DNA of 64,000 nucleotides from Anaerocolumna sp. MB42-C2 (lineage in GTDB: Bacteria > Bacillota > Clostridia > Lachnospirales > Lachnospiraceae), in contig NZ_CP133190.1 in the NCBI RefSeq assembly GCF_030913705.1, positions 2,681,501 through 2,745,500 on the forward strand, given 5' to 3'. A program made the position numbers and the translations under genes. The notes under the pieces were generated by a model. It saw only the letters and a list, made by a program, of their open reading frames with translations. It had not been told where the DNA came from and searched no databases. Below, one piece after another: positions 28,819-38,340 of the stretch (position 1 is its first letter; every line of letters starts with the position of its first letter).

Positions 28819-29763
28819 TTAATACAGGGAATAATCCGGGTTCATTTTCTTGACGAGCTTGTTGCAGATCGTAATTGTTACAAAACAGAGTACAGATTGA
28901 TACAAACCTGCGGCGGCTGATACGCCGATATCGCTGTTAGTAATCAACAACCGGAACACATAAGTATCTATGACATCCGTCACAGGCTGGAGCAGCGCAC
29001 TGCTCTTTACTGTCTGGTAGAACAGACCGAAGTCGCCTCTGAAAATATTGCCGATACCTAACAACACCAGTATCATCATGGTAGGTATCAGGGAAGGAAT
29101 TGTGATATATCTGATTTTCTGCCAAACGCTGGCTCCATCTATGGAAGATGCTTCAAACATCTCCTGGTCCAGTCCGGTTATGGCAGCCAGATATACAACG
29201 GACCCATATCCAGTCTGCTTCCATATCTTCAAGAAAATCAAGATGATAATCCATGCTCCGGGAGTATTATATAAATCGAAAGAATTCATTCCCAGCATAT
29301 TCAGAATGTGGTTGAATACACCCCTCTCATAATTGAATATATTATACATAATTGCGCCAGCTACAACCCAGCTGATGAAATATGGCAGGAACATAAAGGA
29401 TTGGGCTATTTTCTTGAATTGTCTGCCAAACAACTCATTTAGCAATATTGCGCTGCCCATCTCAAAAATTACACCCAATATAAGGAATGCAATATTGTAC
29501 AACAGTGTATTACGTGTTACCTGTCCCAACTTTCCCGCTACCAGCAGCGCCTTAAAATTATTAAGCCCTGTCCACGGAGACCCATAGATGCCGCCGGAAT
29601 ACTGATAATTCTTAAATGCCAGCACAATACCCGTCATAGGTATATATGAGAAAATAATCACATATAAAAGCGCCGGAGACAGCATAGCCAGCAACATCCA
29701 ATGTTTTCTTACGGTTTTAAAGAATGGCACCTTATACCGATTGTTATTTGTTACTTTCCTCAT
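28819..29763 (-). CDS. carbohydrate ABC transporter permease (LplB type)
   Basis: 314 residues with six predicted helices. The EAA-type loop appears as E-A-S-S-I-D-G-A-S. The N-terminal S-Y-I-P-M-T-G-I-V-L-A-F-K-N-Y segment is characteristic of LplB-like subunits. It is the first gene of the operon and is preceded by a strong promoter at 29926-29954. Confidence 0.92.
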   Translation of the reverse strand: MRKVTNNNRYKVPFFKTVRKHWMLLAMLSPALLYVIIFSYIPMTGIVLAFKNYQYSGGIYGSPWTGLNNFKALLVAGKLGQVTRNTLLYNIAFLILGVIFEMGSAILLNELFGRQFKKIAQSFMFLPYFISWVVAGAIMYNIFNYERGVFNHILNMLGMNSFDLYNTPGAWIIILIFLKIWKQTGYGSVVYLAAITGLDQEMFEASSIDGASVWQKIRYITIPSLIPTMMILVLLGIGNIFRGDFGLFYQTVKSSALLQPVTDVIDTYVFRLLITNSDIGVSAAAGLYQSVLCFVTITICNKLVKKMNPDYSLY

Positions 29764-29925
29764 TTTTTCTTCCTTTCTTTATATTTTTTGTGTAACTTCT
29801 CATCCTCCCTTTCTCACTTCGCTACCGCCGTCAAAGCGGTTTTTCGGAAAATGTGCATTTTTAACAGTTATTCTTATCTACAGCTGATCCTATAGTGCAT
29901 TTATTACCTAAATAGCTCTTTTTTT

Positions 29926-29954
29926 ATAATACTCTTATAACATTTTTAATTCAA
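29926..29954 (-). promoter_or_regulatory. sigma-A-like promoter of the sugar operon
   Basis: On the minus strand TTGAAT (29954-29949), a 17-base spacer and TATTAT (29931-29926) lie about 165 bases before the first permease gene. Near-consensus boxes with ideal spacing. Confidence 0.6.
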
Positions 29955-30017
29955 TTTGCATAATTCCAAATATATTTTATTCTGCATTGTATAATTCCGC
30001 CAAAATATTCCATATTT

Positions 30018-30071
30018 TTGAGCAACCTTGAGCAACAAATCTGCCCATGTTACTGCACTATATTGCGCAAC
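30018..30071. promoter_or_regulatory. operator-like repeats upstream of the sugar operon promoter
   Basis: TTGAGCAAC occurs at 30018-30026 and again at 30028-30036. A variant, TTGCGCAAC, at 30063-30071 contains the perfect palindrome TTGCGCAA. They lie 65-120 bases upstream of the -35 box. A LacI-family or other regulator could bind here; this is inference. Confidence 0.35.
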
Positions 30072-30139
30072 AAAAAAAACAGCAAAAAGCTGCTTTTAAC
30101 GACCACTAACTCAGATACAATTTCTTTCCATAAAAAGAA

Positions 30140-30179
30140 AATAGGAGAAACATAAAGGTTAAGTTTCTCCTGTTTTTTT
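30140..30179 (+). terminator. terminator-like hairpin without an upstream gene
   Basis: AGGAGAAAC pairs with GTTTCTCCT around ATAAAGGTTAA and is followed by seven T on the plus strand. No plus-strand gene precedes it. The loop and inner stem match the pyrG terminator at 22286-22329. The remaining sequence from 30180 to 30585 is AT-rich leader or promoter sequence of the flagellin gene with no other gene visible. Confidence 0.7.
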
Positions 30180-30585
30180 GTTATTATCTTTATTAACACT
30201 CTTCTATAATCATAATATAGGAATCCTTAGGGAAATATTACTTTATATATTTGCTAATATTTTCAGCTTTCTCCATTTTTATGGCACTTCTTTTACAAAG
30301 TAAAATGATACAAATTATCAAATAATCAAAGAAAAGCTGCAGCACTCATTTGAACTAATATGTACTAAATATTTTTGTATCACATCTTGAAATAACAGAT
30401 ATTACCTGTTAAAATAAATTTGTATTAGCTTGGGGACAAAGTCTCAATGCTCCCAACTCATTATACTAATCTTACAGATTACTTATAAATGCAGGTACTC
30501 CAAAGAAACGGGCTTTATTCTATTTTACTTATTATAAAAACTATAATTTTTATATAAATATCAAGTAATTACGGAGGGACAAACA

Positions 30586-32208
30586 TTGGTAATTACACAT
30601 AATATGCTAAGCCAGTATACCTATGGCCAATTGCAGAAAACTAATAACAAAAAAGCCGGTGTTATGGAAAAACTTTCATCAGGTTATCGTATCAACCGGT
30701 CTGCGGATGATGCCGCAGGTTTATCGATCCGCGAAAAAATGAGAGCACAAATCCGCGGATTGGATACCGCCGGGACAAACGTCCAAGACGGTATCTCTTT
30801 AGTTCAGATTGCCGATGGTGCGCTGTCTGAGTTGCAAAGCATTGTACAGAGACAGCGGGAACTTTGTGTACAGGCAGCAAACGGTACCTATACACAAGAA
30901 GACCGGGAATACATGCAGACAGAAATTGACATGTTAAATGAAGAGATAAATTCCATTGCCAATGACACGCATTTTAATCAGGTTCCTCTTCTTAATATTA
31001 CGGATTATCCAGGTGTTTCTTCCAGTATGACGGGTTCTGGAAATCTCCTGAAGCTAAATGTCTCAAGCGACGGTACATTTTCCTTTCGCACAGATAAAGG
31101 TTATCTGCCAAACGCTCTGGACGATAATAAAATATTAAATTTTGGTTCAGGTCAGACTTCCTACCCTCAGGTTAATATAGACGGAACATGTTATCTGCTG
31201 CGTTCCGGACAGTCAGGCGTTGCAGTGACAGCCCCTACTATTTATGATGCCGGAACCAATTCTTACAAAACAGAATATACGGTAAATGGAAACATAAAAG
31301 TAACCCAGTCTATTACCATTACCGATATGAATGATCTAAATGCATCGGACCCTGCAACCGATAATATGTATGAAATCAGGTACAAGGTGGAAAATACAGG
31401 TACGGATACCCATTCAATCGGTATCTTGTTCAATATGGATACTATGCTTGGGGATGATGACTTTGCACCTTTTCGTGTAAACGGATCGAATCTTACTAAT
31501 GAAAAAGTATATAATTCCGGTAATATACCAAGCGAATTCACTGTATATAACAACAAGTCCAATCCATATCTTAAAGCCTATGGTATACTGACCGGGGCCG
31601 GTGTTCTTAAAGATCCCGATCAGTTCGGAGTAGGTACCTGGCTTCAGGTAGATAAATGGAATTGGACGCCAGACGGCAGTATTGGTGACAGCGCTTATAG
31701 TTTATGGTGGAATCCGGTCGATGTAGCCGGAGGCGGTGATAGATCCGTCAATACTTTTTATGGAGTATCCAAACCAACTGCTGAAGAAATCAGCGAGGGG
31801 TTAAACTATATAGGACAGGGCCTCAATCTTCAAATCGGAGCTGATTCCGGACAACTTTTTCAAATTGTACGTAAAAGTGTTACCGCAGAGAGTATTGGTA
31901 CTTATGCGATCTATACGGATCCTGCAGAACGGGCTATGCAATCAATTACCAAAGCGGATTCGGCACTGAATATGTTATCCGGAGAACGAAGTAAATACGG
32001 AGCTTACCAGAATGTTTTAGAGCATATATCAAATAATGTGTTGAATTATTCCGAGAATCTAGCTGCGGCAGAATCTCGGATATCTGATGAAGATATGACG
32101 GACGGCATTATTGAAAACGCTAAGTTGTCAATTTTACAGCAGGCTTCCCAGGCAATGCTTGCCCAGGCGAACCAGATACCCCAAACCGTATTGGAACTAC
32201 TAAAATAA
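30586..32208 (+). CDS. flagellin with large central variable domain
   Basis: 540 residues, starting at TTG 30586 eight bases after GGAGGG. The conserved N-terminal D0/D1 coiled region (about 1-145; E-K-L-S-S-G-Y-R-I-N, S-A-D-D-A-A-G-L-S) and the C-terminal D1/D0 region (about 455-540; A-D-S-A-L-N-M-L, ending in L-A-Q-A-N-Q-I-P-Q-T-V-L-E-L-L) form the filament core. Between them about 300 residues of Gly/Thr/Asn/Tyr-rich, beta-looking sequence form a surface domain. No HExxH protease motif is seen. There are no other flagellar genes in the window, so it is an isolated flagellin gene. Glycosyltransferase genes occur nearby, but a link to flagellin glycosylation is only a possibility. Confidence 0.9.
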   Translation: MVITHNMLSQYTYGQLQKTNNKKAGVMEKLSSGYRINRSADDAAGLSIREKMRAQIRGLDTAGTNVQDGISLVQIADGALSELQSIVQRQRELCVQAANGTYTQEDREYMQTEIDMLNEEINSIANDTHFNQVPLLNITDYPGVSSSMTGSGNLLKLNVSSDGTFSFRTDKGYLPNALDDNKILNFGSGQTSYPQVNIDGTCYLLRSGQSGVAVTAPTIYDAGTNSYKTEYTVNGNIKVTQSITITDMNDLNASDPATDNMYEIRYKVENTGTDTHSIGILFNMDTMLGDDDFAPFRVNGSNLTNEKVYNSGNIPSEFTVYNNKSNPYLKAYGILTGAGVLKDPDQFGVGTWLQVDKWNWTPDGSIGDSAYSLWWNPVDVAGGGDRSVNTFYGVSKPTAEEISEGLNYIGQGLNLQIGADSGQLFQIVRKSVTAESIGTYAIYTDPAERAMQSITKADSALNMLSGERSKYGAYQNVLEHISNNVLNYSENLAAAESRISDEDMTDGIIENAKLSILQQASQAMLAQANQIPQTVLELLK

Positions 32209-32225
32209 GAGAATAAATAAATCAA

Positions 32226-32281
32226 ATAGCCATGAATTAACAATAAGCCGACTGGACTGGCTTACTTTAATTCATGGCTAT
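32226..32281. terminator. strong hairpin between convergent flagellin and LspA-like genes
   Basis: ATAGCCATGAATTAA (32226-32240) is perfectly complementary to TTAATTCATGGCTAT (32267-32281), with an inner AAGCC/GGCTT stem. Long stem, no clear T-run; probably a bidirectional terminator. Confidence 0.7.
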
Positions 32282-32337
32282 ATCCTTGTTTATTTATTGA
32301 TAATATCATTCATCGTAATCATTTTATTTGTCACTTT

Positions 32338-32784
32338 TTAGTCTTTTTTAAATATTGATAATAAGGTAATAAGTGCGGATCCAAGAAAGATACAGATATC
32401 CGAAATATTAAATATTATCTTTTTAAGGAACTTAAAACTAAAATAGTCAACTACATATCCTCTGATCAAACGGTCGTGTACGTTGCTTAATGCACCGCCT
32501 AATATAAGGGCTAATGCAAATTTCAAGACACGATTCCCTTTTTTAGGCAGAAGCATCGCAAAAAGGAATATAAGAACCCCCACCAGAGCAACGGTTATCT
32601 TCTTTACCAGCTCTGCCTTATCCTCCATAAAGTTTAGCATTGCCCCTTTATTATGATAGCGCTCCAAAATGATATTGCCATTTAATATTTCTTCTTTTTT
32701 ATACATTTCCTTATTTTCTTCAATATACTTCTTAACTATATATTCAGTTATGAAAATCAACACTGCAATAAGAATATAGATCAT
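32338..32784 (-). CDS. signal peptidase II (LspA)-like protein
   Basis: 148 residues with four predicted helices. The LspA pattern is recognisable: N-K-G-A-M-L-N-F near the middle, G-G-A-L-S-N-V-H-D-R-L, then V-V-D-Y-F with the first catalytic aspartate, and F-N-I-S-D-I with the second. LspA cleaves prolipoprotein signal peptides in the membrane. The sequence is divergent (H in N-V-H-D-R; N-terminus without the usual K-x-W motifs), so it may be a second, specialised copy rather than the housekeeping enzyme. It stands alone. Confidence 0.75.
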   Translation of the reverse strand: MIYILIAVLIFITEYIVKKYIEENKEMYKKEEILNGNIILERYHNKGAMLNFMEDKAELVKKITVALVGVLIFLFAMLLPKKGNRVLKFALALILGGALSNVHDRLIRGYVVDYFSFKFLKKIIFNISDICIFLGSALITLLSIFKKD

Positions 32785-32970
32785 TATACTCCTCCACCCG
32801 GTTTTGTTTTTTGTTTGAATTTTAAGTTAAAGACTTGATTGCTACATGGTAAAAATCGAATTATCTTAATTATTTATCATTATAATGAAAATTATCAGAT
32901 TTATCAATATGATTAATGTTAAATTTAAATAAAAGAATTCCCCATAAAAAACTAAAAAACTCTCCAACAG

Positions 32971-34059
32971 TTAAACCTGTTGCTTTTCATTCAACTTCAT
33001 TTCATATACAAATTGCAGTTTTCGATAATAATCCATCTCAATTAGATCCGTGGGTTTTACTTCTCCATCACTTTTTTCAAAATATGAAATTCCTGCAAAA
33101 GAAAGCATTTTATAGACAAACTGGGAACAGAACATAATATTGGGTTTGTGTGAATATTTTAATACTAACCCCATTAGATTATAGGCACTTCCGTCCCGGT
33201 TGATTTCCTTCACTTTCTCCAATATGCTTGTTTTCTGTTCCTTAGTACAGGGTAGTTTATATACAAGAATAGAGGCATCCTCTTTCTTATTGAAAAAATC
33301 AAGCATTTCGTAATTAAGCCCCGGTGGATATACCCGCTCCCCTCCATTATAGCTGATTATGGTCTTTAGTTCTGGATCAAAGGATAAGGATGCGTGATTA
33401 TATTGCTTTCTTGTAAATGTAGAGATAATTTCACTGGCCGGGCTCCCGGTGTTAGACAGAATAATATATATATGCCTGTCTTCAATCCATTTCCCTGCCT
33501 CTTCAAAGTATTCGCCCGTCAATACACCTTTGTTAATATATTGAAAAGAACTATGGCGGTGAAGGTCCTCTTTGATTTCTTTAAGATTCTCTGCTGAAAA
33601 TGCTTTGCCGGCTTTTGTTACCGTATCCATAACATTGATAATTTTATCCTTGCCAGCTCTCATATCAGCAAAACTTATATTTGATACCTCTTGAGCTGAC
33701 GGCAGATAAAAACTGGTATATTTATTAATCGTTACAAACCGTTCGACCAAAAACGGAAACCATATTACTGCAGCGGCAAAAAGTCTGCCGATAAACCTAT
33801 GTATATACGAATAACCCGGTTGAAATGTCACCAGGGATATAAAGGTTATTTGTAATGACATGATAACGATATATAATAGAATTAAGTACTTTTTCATCTT
33901 GCTTTCGGTCGGTACCATTATCGTACGTATCATCATCAACAGACAGGTGAATATATAAGCAAGAACTGTAAATACAAAACTACCGCCTATTATAATATTA
34001 ATGATTAAAAGGATAATGATAACCTTAAGAGTTATTGTATATCTTTTTAAATCTTTCAT
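32971..34059 (-). CDS. membrane-anchored YiiX/NlpC-P60-like cysteine hydrolase
   Basis: 362 residues. The first 120 residues have four hydrophobic helices. The C-terminal domain has Q-Y-N-H-A-S-L-S-F-D and later F-C-S-Q-F-V-Y-K-M-L. A histidine that precedes the cysteine is the arrangement of circularly permuted papain-like (YiiX/LRAT) enzymes. Such proteins hydrolyse amide or thioester bonds of lipids or peptidoglycan; the actual substrate is unknown. The hydrolase domain would face the cytoplasm or the outside depending on topology, which I cannot decide. RBS AGGAGAAAC precedes the ATG. Confidence 0.65.
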   Translation of the reverse strand: MKDLKRYTITLKVIIILLIINIIIGGSFVFTVLAYIFTCLLMMIRTIMVPTESKMKKYLILLYIVIMSLQITFISLVTFQPGYSYIHRFIGRLFAAAVIWFPFLVERFVTINKYTSFYLPSAQEVSNISFADMRAGKDKIINVMDTVTKAGKAFSAENLKEIKEDLHRHSSFQYINKGVLTGEYFEEAGKWIEDRHIYIILSNTGSPASEIISTFTRKQYNHASLSFDPELKTIISYNGGERVYPPGLNYEMLDFFNKKEDASILVYKLPCTKEQKTSILEKVKEINRDGSAYNLMGLVLKYSHKPNIMFCSQFVYKMLSFAGISYFEKSDGEVKPTDLIEMDYYRKLQFVYEMKLNEKQQV

Positions 34060-34537
34060 TTGTTTCTCCTAAATAATATTTGTATTGTATTTTATTTAGC
34101 CGTTTAGAGACTTATTTCGTATTATACCTCATTCATTATACAATACAATTCTTTGTAATAACAAGATAACCTCTCATATTATTTTAAATGTATTTTACTG
34201 TTTATGTTATCGTTTACTCCCCTGCAAAAAGCAGCAGTTCCGTGAACAAAAACAGACTTCGTAATGCAAACAAAACGCGGAGGCAGCGTTCCTACGCTGC
34301 AATTCTCCGGTTTTCTGTGACAATACACTCACCAAAAACACGTCGCGTTGTTGCCTGTGAACAGTAACTACTGTTTATATAGGTACCGCTTATACGATAT
34401 ATATAATAAAACGCCGTATGTGAGAGAATGTCTTCACAATCGGCGTAATTATTTTGATTTTAATAAAAATTCCATAAGTTACCCTTCATACATTACTAAA
34501 AACAATAAAAATATAGTGATTGATAAGTGAAAAAATC
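34060..34537. other. intergenic region with two hairpins
   Basis: GCAGCG/CGCTGC around 34274-34291 and ACGCCG/CGGCGT at 34411-34446 form stems. The second, with ATTATTTTGATTTT after it on the plus side, resembles a terminator for plus-strand transcription. No gene is visible. Confidence 0.4.
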
Positions 34538-35554
34538 TCAACTTGGCAGCCAGGCATCAGCAAGCTCTTTGTATGAAACTGTCTGTTCATTCATTTCTAA
34601 CTTGGCATAACATTCTGAAAGGCGCAACAGCGGATAATCACCGGAATAATGTATATTTAGGTCGCATTCTGTCTCATACGCAGCATTATAATACCAGATG
34701 ATTGCTTCTTTATAATCACCTTTTTCAAAAAAATATTCCCCTACTTCATAACAGATCTCAGCACTGGGTTTCCCTCCCGCCATGTTTTTTAAGGAGTATT
34801 TAAACATTTGAGAATCATTTTTTCTTAAACGTCCGCACTTAGTCAACACACAATGAATTACTTTTAAACTTTCATAAGGCAGATTCTCTTCTGCCTGTTC
34901 TTCAAAATAGGTCTCCGCTTCTAAAAAATCACTTTCCGTACCGGCTATAAATAATTCTCTAGCATACAGATTCAACAATTTTTCGGATATTTTTTCACCT
35001 CGTTTAATTACTGACTGAAAGGTCTTAAAATCCCTGCCGGCATGATTATCTTCGGGTAAATGTATTATAGTTATATCGCTATCATATATCACGGGTTGTA
35101 ATGCCACTGATTCGTGAATTGGATCAACCCATGTAAAATGTCTGATTCGTTTATAAAGTTTTGGTCTATACTCGGTGTCAAAATTATATGTAGTATTAAA
35201 AGCAAGCTGATTGGAATACAACATCTGTACGATCTCAATCTCCGGTAGTAAGGCCTTCTTTAAATCCAAAAATTTTTTTCTGTTATCCTCATCAATCACT
35301 TCATCCGCATCCGCCACGTAGATATAATCCATTGCTGCCTTTGAAAAAGAGTAATTTCTGGCTGCCGAAAAGTCATCCACCCATTTAAAATCATATATCT
35401 TTTCAGTGTATAATTTAGCTAGTTCTTTTGTACTATCATTTGATCCGGTATCAATAATAATAATTTCATCCACAATACCTTTTAGACTCTCCAGACATCT
35501 GGAAATTACTTTTTCTTCATTTTTTACAATCATACATGCACTAATTGTAATCAT
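34538..35554 (-). CDS. family 2 glycosyltransferase with C-terminal helical repeats
   Basis: 338 residues. The N-terminal GT2 fold starts I-S-A-C-M-I-V-K-N-E-E and contains D-T-G-S-N-D-S-T and the metal-binding D-A-D-E. After about residue 190 the chain becomes helical, TPR-like (Y-F-F-E-K-G-D-Y-K-E-A-I-I-W-Y). This layout is common for enzymes that glycosylate peptides or surface proteins, and it is also seen in polysaccharide loci. The acceptor is unknown. Isolated gene with weak ribosome site AGGAGACTT. Confidence 0.82.
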   Translation of the reverse strand: MITISACMIVKNEEKVISRCLESLKGIVDEIIIIDTGSNDSTKELAKLYTEKIYDFKWVDDFSAARNYSFSKAAMDYIYVADADEVIDEDNRKKFLDLKKALLPEIEIVQMLYSNQLAFNTTYNFDTEYRPKLYKRIRHFTWVDPIHESVALQPVIYDSDITIIHLPEDNHAGRDFKTFQSVIKRGEKISEKLLNLYARELFIAGTESDFLEAETYFEEQAEENLPYESLKVIHCVLTKCGRLRKNDSQMFKYSLKNMAGGKPSAEICYEVGEYFFEKGDYKEAIIWYYNAAYETECDLNIHYSGDYPLLRLSECYAKLEMNEQTVSYKELADAWLPS

Positions 35555-36164
35555 TTTACAAGTCTCCTTTGTAAAAAATAAATATAACGTTTTATTATAC
35601 TACAACCAAGAACGGTATACCATTGACATATTACCGTTTTTTCTGAAAATTATTTGTAGAATAATTCGACACTATAATTGCAATTTTTATAATTTTATGT
35701 CAAATTTTGTATGCATTATTGACATAATTTTGTGGTGAAAATTGTCGTTTTACCAATATTGTATAATAGATTATGTCGTGATATACTTAACGTATAGAAA
35801 ATTTCTATGAAATCTATTTTTTCTATATGGGTTGGATGTATGGCACTAAATTGACGAAAATGGATAACTGGTTCTTTCATAAACCAATTACGCTATTATC
35901 AAATTGCATTCAGTTCTCTGTACTTTCTACCAGGAGATTTTAGAGCTATGACTCTAAAATCTCCTATCTATTTGTAATTGCTTTTATTTGACTTCTTATT
36001 ACCTTTAAAAATGGTATAACCTCCTTATCAAATATTTCGGTAATAATTAATATTTCTAAACAATAAATGATCTAAAATTGGAACTATCATTAATAGTAAG
36101 CTACAAAATCCATAATAAATTGATAATTACCGGGTTTTTCCCGGTATTAGAAATCCTGCAAATT
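35555..36164. other. AT-rich non-coding stretch
   Basis: No supported gene. It contains one strong hairpin, listed separately, and probably the promoter of the GT2 gene at its left end. The right part grades into decayed sequence. Confidence 0.4.
35932..35965. terminator. perfect 14-bp hairpin
   Basis: AGGAGATTTTAGAG (35932-35945) and CTCTAAAATCTCCT (35952-35965) flank a 6-base loop. No neighbouring intact gene obviously uses it; it may terminate a lost gene. Confidence 0.5.
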
Positions 36165-36297
36165 TCATTTTAATCCACAAAGATTATCTTTAATAACAGT
36201 TTGCCATTCTTCAGATGCGACTATGACATATGAATCTATTACACCCGACTCTGCAATTGATTCCGGTATCACCCGAAAGGATAACTGCATAATTCAT
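36165..36297 (-). pseudogene. remnant of an IspD/TarI-like cytidylyltransferase
   Basis: The minus strand from ATG 36297 begins M-N-Y-A-V-I-L-S-G-D-T-G, the nucleotide-binding start of sugar-phosphate cytidylyltransferases. A frameshift and large internal loss follow. In another frame I read I-D-S-Y-V-I-V-A-S-E-E-W, the next conserved strand and helix, ending at a stop at 36165. It lies just after the epimerase remnant in the same direction, as in loci making CDP-activated pentulose or alditol. A complete relative is at 60760-61479. Confidence 0.6.
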
Positions 36298-36340
36298 TTT
36301 AAACCCCACTTTTTTTCTGTTCGCCTGAGCATCTTTGTCA

Positions 36341-36910
36341 ACTAAATGCATTGTTGCCTCACCTTTCTTAAAATATCAACATAAGGTTTATCTTTTCCAA
36401 AAAGTACTGTCGTTCCAAGCACAAAACCTTCCCCCCTTTGGAGCATATGTCTGTTATTTATCCAATCCACATGCTCCATTTATATAAACTTCTATATCAC
36501 GATATTCTCTTACTTCCAGGAACTTGTCTAGCTTCTGACCTATGTACGGAAATATGCCTGACCGGCATTCCAGGATTAACACTCATAACTAACACTCGCT
36601 TTTGCCAAAAAAAGAAGTCCATTTACAAACTCAAAAGAAATACCAGGATTTACTGCAATTCCTGGTATAATCCCAGCATTAATAATTGTCTGTAGAGTTG
36701 TTGATGATTAATATTTTTCTTCCGGATGCACATAAATAGCATCAACACCTGCACCAATAAATTCTTTTATATAGCTCATTTGACGCTTAATGCTGGTCTA
36801 TTAAAATACTTTACATTCAATACTCTCATATTTCTTTAATTCTAGTACCAACTGACACATCTTGATTGCTTCCGGCCTTGTTCAAAAACTAATAAAACTC
36901 TCATAATCAT
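36341..36910 (-). pseudogene. decayed ribulose-phosphate 3-epimerase-like gene
   Basis: Pieces of a TIM-barrel pentulose-phosphate 3-epimerase are readable in different frames on the minus strand. They include I-I-P-G-I-A-V-N-P-G-I-S and S-V-N-P-G-M-P, the C-terminal F-V-L-G-T-T-V-L-F-G-K-D, and a stop at 36341. Several frameshifts and stops break it, and the conserved order of the pieces is kept. With the cytidylyltransferase remnant it suggests a former module for a CDP-pentulose or CDP-ribitol precursor. Confidence 0.6.
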
Positions 36911-37300
36911 CTTATGCCTTAAGCGTTTTAATTGATATATATGAAATACTGAAATTACCCTTTAATTCCAATAATTCTGCATTTCAAAATCATATTCCCA
37001 TATGGTAAAATATTTACTTAATCATACGCCATAGATCCTGTTTCATATACAAACAGCCTGCTACTCCTATTTCTTTAACCGAATCTGCATTTCGTTCTTC
37101 TTTTGGAGCTATATTGGACAATTTATCTATTAACTGTTCACGCAATTCCAACCTAAGGCATTATAATAACCCTGTTGATAAATAACATAATATTCTTTTT
37201 CAACCTTCATTATATCAATCTGCATTAATTCCTGCAAGTTCGAAGTGTTTTTTTGTTTTTTCGTGCTCTTCTTTTCTAACCTCATAACCGTTAACACGAT

Positions 37301-37647
37301 CTATATATCATTCTCAAATTTAATAATTTTAGTATATAGAGAATCAGTATTTTCATTTTCATCTGGAATTTTACCTAAAGTATTAACGTTACGTGCCTCA
37401 ATATCCATTTCAAATAAACTGTTAAGATTCCCTGGTATAAACAAAATTCTCTTATTTTCGTAAGTACAATCATTTAAATATACAGTTTTGTTTTCTTTAT
37501 TAGGTGTTTCAAGCAGCACCTGTTTATTTTGCATTATTATAGGTTTTCCTTGTACTCCACATAAATACTCTAATGAACTATCATTTCCATAATACATATC
37601 TGTATATGTAAGTGCTCTATATAACAGTGCGTTACCATTACAGATAC
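37301..37647 (-). pseudogene. remnant of glycerophosphotransferase-like/propeller protein
   Basis: The minus strand reads L-T-Y-T-D-M-Y-Y-G-N-D-S-S-L and then Q-G-K-P-I-I-M-Q-N. This matches, in order, the M-S-D-A-Y-Y-G-D-A-S-S and T-G-K-P-I-I-Y-Q of the gene at 61720-63039. A short beginning of the propeller part follows and then stops. The stretch 36911-37300 downstream is also decayed; I see no recognisable protein there. Confidence 0.6.
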
Positions 37648-38099
37648 CAACTATGAAGCCGAAAATCCCTCGAAATCAAGAGGTTTCTCTGTAGTCTACT
37701 ATTTTTTAAGCCATAAACTTTCCCGATTATGTGAGTTACAAACAATCATTTTTTGCACTCGCTTTATAATTAATTTCCGTGTTCGAATAAATAGTTGACA
37801 AGTTCGGAATAAAAAGTTTCCCTGTTAAAAAATCTGAAAATTCAAATTTATTTGTTTACTATTCTGAAATTTCATGATACAATAAGATAGATTAATTATA
37901 ATTAAAACGCTTGACAAACTGCCGTTTGTGGTTAAAATATACGAATGGCACAGCCTTATATAACAGAAAGTTGGTAAGAGTATGGCGAAAGCGAAAAATA
38001 TGAAAGGGATACGGCTTTGAAAGCTTATTGAGTCCGTTCCGTTTTCGATATTTTCAGATTTGGGTTAGAGTGCCCATTTTGCGAATAAGAATTTGACTA
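37648..38099. other. non-coding stretch at the edge of the decayed region
   Basis: No gene is supported. Base composition changes near 37.9 kb from AT-rich to a more GC-rich style that continues into the genes to the right, suggesting a junction between DNA of different origin. Confidence 0.35.
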
Positions 38100-38340
38100 C
38101 GCTCATACTAGAATTACTCGGTGAGAAAATGTCGAACTCAATCGGTGCGATTACCAACGTTGTCTCGCAGGATTACAAGAAACTAACAGGCGCAAGAGAA
38201 ACATCGCTGACTTAAGGTGCTTAACCGAGAACGGCCATGTGGTTATTTTGGAGATGCAGTTTTGGCATGACGAGGCAATGGTCGAGCGACTCAGGATTTG
38301 CAAAGCTTATCAATCGCTATGACACCGTTGTAACCGACTC
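38100..38340 (+). pseudogene. possible decayed PD-(D/E)XK (Rpn-like) transposase/nuclease
   Basis: A short plus-strand frame around 38227-38320 reads E-N-G-H-V-V-I-L-E-M-Q-F-W-H-D-E. This resembles the E-x-Q active-site segment of Rpn-type PD-(D/E)XK nucleases. Frames before and after are broken. The call is tentative. Confidence 0.35.

Noticed and set aside
29824-29850. Catabolite-responsive element (cre) in the sugar operon leader
   Set aside because: TCAAAGCGGTTTTT departs from the consensus at several fixed positions; more likely a small hairpin.
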